From the NCBI RefSeq assembly GCF_022458985.1, contig NC_061779.1:11916501-11980500 (forward strand): a DNA stretch of 64,000 bases. The letters are read 5' to 3'. Under the pieces are notes generated by a model. The model saw only the letters and a list, made by a program, of their open reading frames with translations. It was not told the origin of the DNA and made no database searches. Both the position numbers and the translations under genes were made by a program. The first letter of the stretch is position 1, and each line of letters begins with the position of its first letter. The DNA comes from Mugil cephalus (Eukaryota; Chordata; Actinopteri; Mugiliformes; Mugilidae). Shown here in pieces: positions 62,919 through 64,000 of the stretch.

Positions 62919-63388
62919 TACGCTGTGCTGGTCACACTGTAAACAAAACCTCTTCTTATCTTATGTTTGACATTTCCACAAACCTACCACATGACTAAAC
63001 CTAACTCCGTTGTATCAGGAAGAGCCCTTTAAAAAGGCTATAGCGGTTTATTCGGTGTTCTGTCCAAACGTATTTATCTATAATGTTTGTATTCAAACAG
63101 AAAATTTCAGAAAACAAACAAATACCTCCGGGTAATGTCACTTTTCACATTTTTATTTATTTTTATTTTTTATTTTGTCACCTTTGTGTCTTGTCTTGAA
63201 TTAGATCCAGGATATCAGAAGTGGGATTTGAAATTGCCCATTTGAGCTCACAGCAGAATAAACTGTTGGAGCGATGGTTTAGCCTCGGTGAAGCAAAGGT
63301 TCAAAGGTTTTTCTTGCTTTCACAAACCTGATCAAATCTCTTTTGGCAATTTGATTATTATTGATTATTTTTTTCCCCAACATTTTTT

Positions 63389-63650
63389 ATACACTGATTA
63401 GGTCATATCAAGATTTACCGCCTCCCTCATATTGTGTAGGTCTCCCTTGTGCCTCCAAAACAGTTGTGACTCATCAGAGAATGGACATGGGTCTTCTGAG
63501 GGCGTCCTGTGGTGTCTGGCAACACAATATTATTAGTGGGGGCCTTTGGGTCCTATGGGTTGAGGGGAGGGGACTCTGTGGATCATCCCACAGATGCTTG
63601 ATCAGTTTGAGATCTAGTGAATTTAGAGGACAGGTCAAGACCTTGTGCAC
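63389..63650 (-). mobile_element. Tc1-like DNA transposon remnant near the right edge
   Basis: Starts with a terminal region (TACACTGATTAGGTCATATC, then TCATATTGTGTAGGTCTCCC) and runs into antisense transposase C-terminus; minus-strand reading gives NSLDLKLIKHLWDD for the family's NSPDLNPIEHLWD. It stops after CAGGTCAAGACCTTGTG, so the rest is lost. Same family as 4970-5158, 10679-11056 and 43938-43984. Confidence 0.75.
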
Positions 63651-63696
63651 AATACTTATACTCTTACTTATTTTCTTACTTATACTTTACAATAAA

Positions 63697-63717
63697 ATAT
63701 ATATATATATATATATC
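63697..63717. repeat. TA microsatellite
   Basis: (TA)n tract just beyond the truncated Tc1-like copy. Confidence 0.85.
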
Positions 63718-64000
63718 ATATCATATAAACCTTGTAAAACCTGTCACTGCGTTGTTCTGTGGAGGATGCTTAAATACACCTAGTATGTGTTACTGTACAG
63801 TTAAATAGTTGGTCATTTTACTAATGAAACATTGCAAACGAATGGAAAAGCTAACAACATTTTTGTGGAGATTTATGTAATATGGGCTCAAACAAATGAA
63901 ATAAAACTAAGATAGAAAACCAAATCAACGCTTTGATCGTGAGTTGTGTGTAGCTGTAAAAATGATTACACATTATAACTGATGAAACGTTTCCCTTTAA

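Larger units (their letters stand above)
62719..64000. other. Right flank upstream of the ZP gene
   Basis: No coding exon recognised. Holds a GATA-type simple repeat (about 62790-62834), the ERE-like site, a Tc1-like remnant (63389-63650) and (TA)n at 63697-63717. Confidence 0.5.

Noticed and set aside
63361-63808. Plus-strand frames of 140 and 63 residues at the right edge
   Set aside because: They run antisense through the Tc1-like remnant and a TA repeat.

Overview
The window is a stretch of vertebrate nuclear DNA, almost certainly from a ray-finned (teleost) fish. The genes are split into many short exons with GT-AG introns. Non-coding DNA is AT-rich with CA, TA and GA microsatellites and decayed Tc1-like transposons typical of fish. 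One gene is a trefoil plus ZP-domain egg-coat protein of the teleost choriogenin type. I joined exons by reading frame and splice sites. In seven genes every exon junction keeps phase and the product length matches the family or is self-consistent. No bacterial, phage or CRISPR feature is present, and I saw no intact mobile element.

Layout, left to right. 1-8.1 kb: no gene found; CA/GA microsatellites and a Tc1-like remnant. 8.1-15.4 kb (-): five-exon gene for a membrane-anchored FAD-dependent protein of the class A monooxygenase fold (418 aa). 15.4-20.7 kb: intergenic, with a MITE-like element and a second dispersed repeat. 20.7-26.3 kb (-): prpf18, ten exons, 341 aa. 27.6-31.7 kb (+): bend7, ten exons, 467 aa. 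33.0-39.1 kb (+): sephs1, nine coding exons, 392 aa, plus a probable non-coding first exon. 40.8-45.8 kb (-): carnitine palmitoyltransferase 1 (closest to cpt1b), 18 coding exons, 787 aa. 47.7-50.2 kb (-): BTB-BACK-kelch gene, eight exons, 537 aa. 52.7-59.0 kb (-): choline kinase (closest to chkb), eleven exons, 442 aa, or 490 aa from an upstream ATG. 60.6-62.6 kb (-): ZP4/ZPB-like egg-envelope protein, nine exons, 391 aa, with a TATA box and a near-consensus estrogen response element upstream. 62.7-64 kb: flank with another Tc1-like remnant.

Synteny. prpf18-bend7-sephs1 matches the order and relative orientation of human 10p13. The chkb and cpt1b pair, on one strand with chkb upstream, matches human 22q13.33, except that a kelch gene lies between them here. 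The two blocks meet at about 39-41 kb. These are independent housekeeping or metabolic genes (splicing, chromatin, selenophosphate-synthetase homologue, mitochondrial fatty-acid import, phosphatidylcholine synthesis), not one pathway. The most noteworthy items are the FAD gene, the possible mitochondrial-type N-terminal extension of choline kinase, and the estrogen-type control region of the ZP gene.
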